Of a stretch of DNA of 6,494 nt, positions 5,431-6,494 are shown piece after piece. The notes beneath the pieces were generated by a model. That model worked only from the letters and a program-made list of their open reading frames with translations, did no database searches and was not told where the DNA came from. Position numbers and translations under genes: made by a program. Within the stretch, counting starts at the first letter, position 1; each line of letters starts with the position of its first letter. The DNA is from an uncultured Cellvibrio sp. (GTDB lineage Bacteria; Pseudomonadota; Gammaproteobacteria; Pseudomonadales; Cellvibrionaceae): the NCBI GenBank assembly GCA_946482345.1, contig CAMLRJ010000206.1, forward strand, positions 1 to 6,494. The letters run 5' to 3'.

Positions 5431-6494
5431 TGGTTGTGTAGTCTCAGTGTGGTTAAATGATGGGTCAGCTTTTCCAATTCCTTATCAATAACATCGCCCC
5501 CGGATAATAATAATTGCATGCGGGCTTCATATTCATTAATTGCATTATCCAGCATCACTGCGCCTTCACCTTTTAAATCCAGATGCTGGTAGGATTTTTT
5601 CAAATCGGTGATGAATTGGTTGTAGATTTTTTTACTTTCTTCTGCCTGATAAGAAAATTGTATATCAATGTTGGCAATTTTATTTTTGGCCAGGCTTATC
5701 CAGCTGTCTGTATTGGTGCTGTTCTTTTTAATGGCATAGCTACTTTCCAGTCGCAGAATATTTTCACCGGCGATACAAACCATCCCGCTGATAGTGGAAT
5801 TGATTGAATCTGCTTCACCTTCCGATGGAAAGATAATTAACTTGATCCCCTGAGCGACAAACAGCGTGTTATTGTTAATGTGGCCTATGTGGTCTTTCTG
5901 TGCTGAATTTTTCACCAGGCGTTTGAGAGTGTCATTAAACAGCAGTGATGGAAAATAATCTGCCTTGCCAACAGGCGAATAAATATAGAATCCGGCTGGG
6001 ATATTAAATTCTTTAAGTAATTTCACTATAAGATTGGCAATGTCTTTAATAGTTTTGCATTGGCTAAAATTATAAATTGCACGATTGACGGCTACTGCCT
6101 GTCGATAATCATTGGCAATACTGTCCATCCGTTTTGAAACATTTTGCAGCTCGGCATTAAGTGTGTGTAAATCCTGATTGGATTCCAGTGGCACTTGCGC
6201 AGGAGGTTCTTTGGCTTTTTGTTCAAGGCGGTTGTATAAATCGCTGATTTGATCTTCAAGAATAACAACACAGCCTTCGTATTCTTTTACTACCCGTTCC
6301 AGACGGCTGATTTCCTGTTCTTTAACATCACGTATTTCCTGAGAGGTGTTGATATCAATAGATTCCCTTAACATGAAAATTTCTTGTTCCAAATTGGAAA
6401 TAATACTTTTCTGAACTTTGTTGCTTTCTTTTAATTTATTAATTTCATGCATCTTGGCTGATGAGTTGTGATCGGTAGTGCTGCGCAAATTGGT
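5427..6494 (-). CDS. Coiled-coil protein of unknown function, 5' end outside the window
   Basis: The frame is open through the window edge (355 codons visible before TAA 5429-5427), so the true start is probably beyond position 6494. The TTG at 6488 and the ATG at 6452 have no convincing Shine-Dalgarno. Numbered from that TTG, residues about 12-130 are Glu, Lys, Leu and Ile rich with heptad-like spacing (for example [15 protein letters not shown]) and look like a coiled coil, broken by a short proline-containing segment near 95-100. Residues about 130-285 (from [25 protein letters not shown]) look globular, with alternating strands such as [10 protein letters not shown] and KLIIFPS, vaguely like a GAF or other sensor fold. 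The C-terminus is helical and ends LRLHNH. No membrane segment, catalytic motif or known signature is visible. The coiled coil could follow an N-terminal domain, for example a receiver, now out of view; that is conjecture. It is convergent with queC, with stops sharing TTAA. Confidence 0.75.
   Translation of the reverse strand, partial: TNLRSTTDHNSSAKMHEINKLKESNKVQKSIISNLEQEIFMLRESIDINTSQEIRDVKEQEISRLERVVKEYEGCVVILEDQISDLYNRLEQKAKEPPAQVPLESNQDLHTLNAELQNVSKRMDSIANDYRQAVAVNRAIYNFSQCKTIKDIANLIVKLLKEFNIPAGFYIYSPVGKADYFPSLLFNDTLKRLVKNSAQKDHIGHINNNTLFVAQGIKLIIFPSEGEADSINSTISGMVCIAGENILRLESSYAIKKNSTNTDSWISLAKNKIANIDIQFSYQAEESKKIYNQFITDLKKSYQHLDLKGEGAVMLDNAINEYEARMQLLLSGGDVIDKELEKLTHHLTTLRLHNH

Noticed and set aside
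1..6494. Mobile element, integron, CRISPR, toxin-antitoxin or phage-defence genes
   Set aside because: No transposase, integrase, terminal inverted repeats, spaced repeats or defence motifs are visible on either strand; the genes are mostly housekeeping or signalling.

Overview
The window holds six protein genes and looks like ordinary chromosomal DNA of a moderately AT-rich gammaproteobacterium. The TcdA, QueE and QueC proteins closely resemble pseudomonad-type versions. A GAF-PAS-GGDEF-EAL protein and a STAS protein with a long N-terminal extension would fit Pseudomonas relatives such as the Cellvibrio/Saccharophagus group, but that placement is an inference from remembered protein similarity. 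I see no RNA gene, insertion sequence, phage gene, CRISPR array or sign of recent transfer.

Layout. Positions 1-707 (minus) carry most of tcdA, cut at its 3' end by the window edge. Positions 737-3031 (minus) carry a 764-residue cyclic-di-GMP enzyme whose GGDEF and EAL domains both keep their key residues. It lies 29 bp upstream of tcdA and is probably co-transcribed with it. A 351-bp divergent intergenic region (3032-3382) follows. On the plus strand come a STAS-domain protein (3383-4018), queE (4064-4714) and queC (4747-5430), closely spaced and probably one transcription unit, perhaps with an extra promoter just before queE. Positions 5427-6494 (minus) carry a coiled-coil protein of unknown function that is open at its 5' end. 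It converges on queC so tightly that the two stop codons share the tetranucleotide TTAA.

Functional picture. QueE and QueC make 7-cyano-7-deazaguanine (preQ0) from carboxy-tetrahydropterin, normally for queuosine at tRNA position 34. TcdA makes cyclic t6A at tRNA position 37. Two anticodon-loop modification loci therefore flank a pair of divergent signalling genes, one for c-di-GMP turnover and one for a STAS protein. Whether the signalling genes work together, or have anything to do with tRNA modification, cannot be told from sequence. The most unusual proteins are the STAS protein, whose usual phospho-serine position is methionine, and the unidentified coiled-coil protein. I did not find a convincing new multi-gene system.
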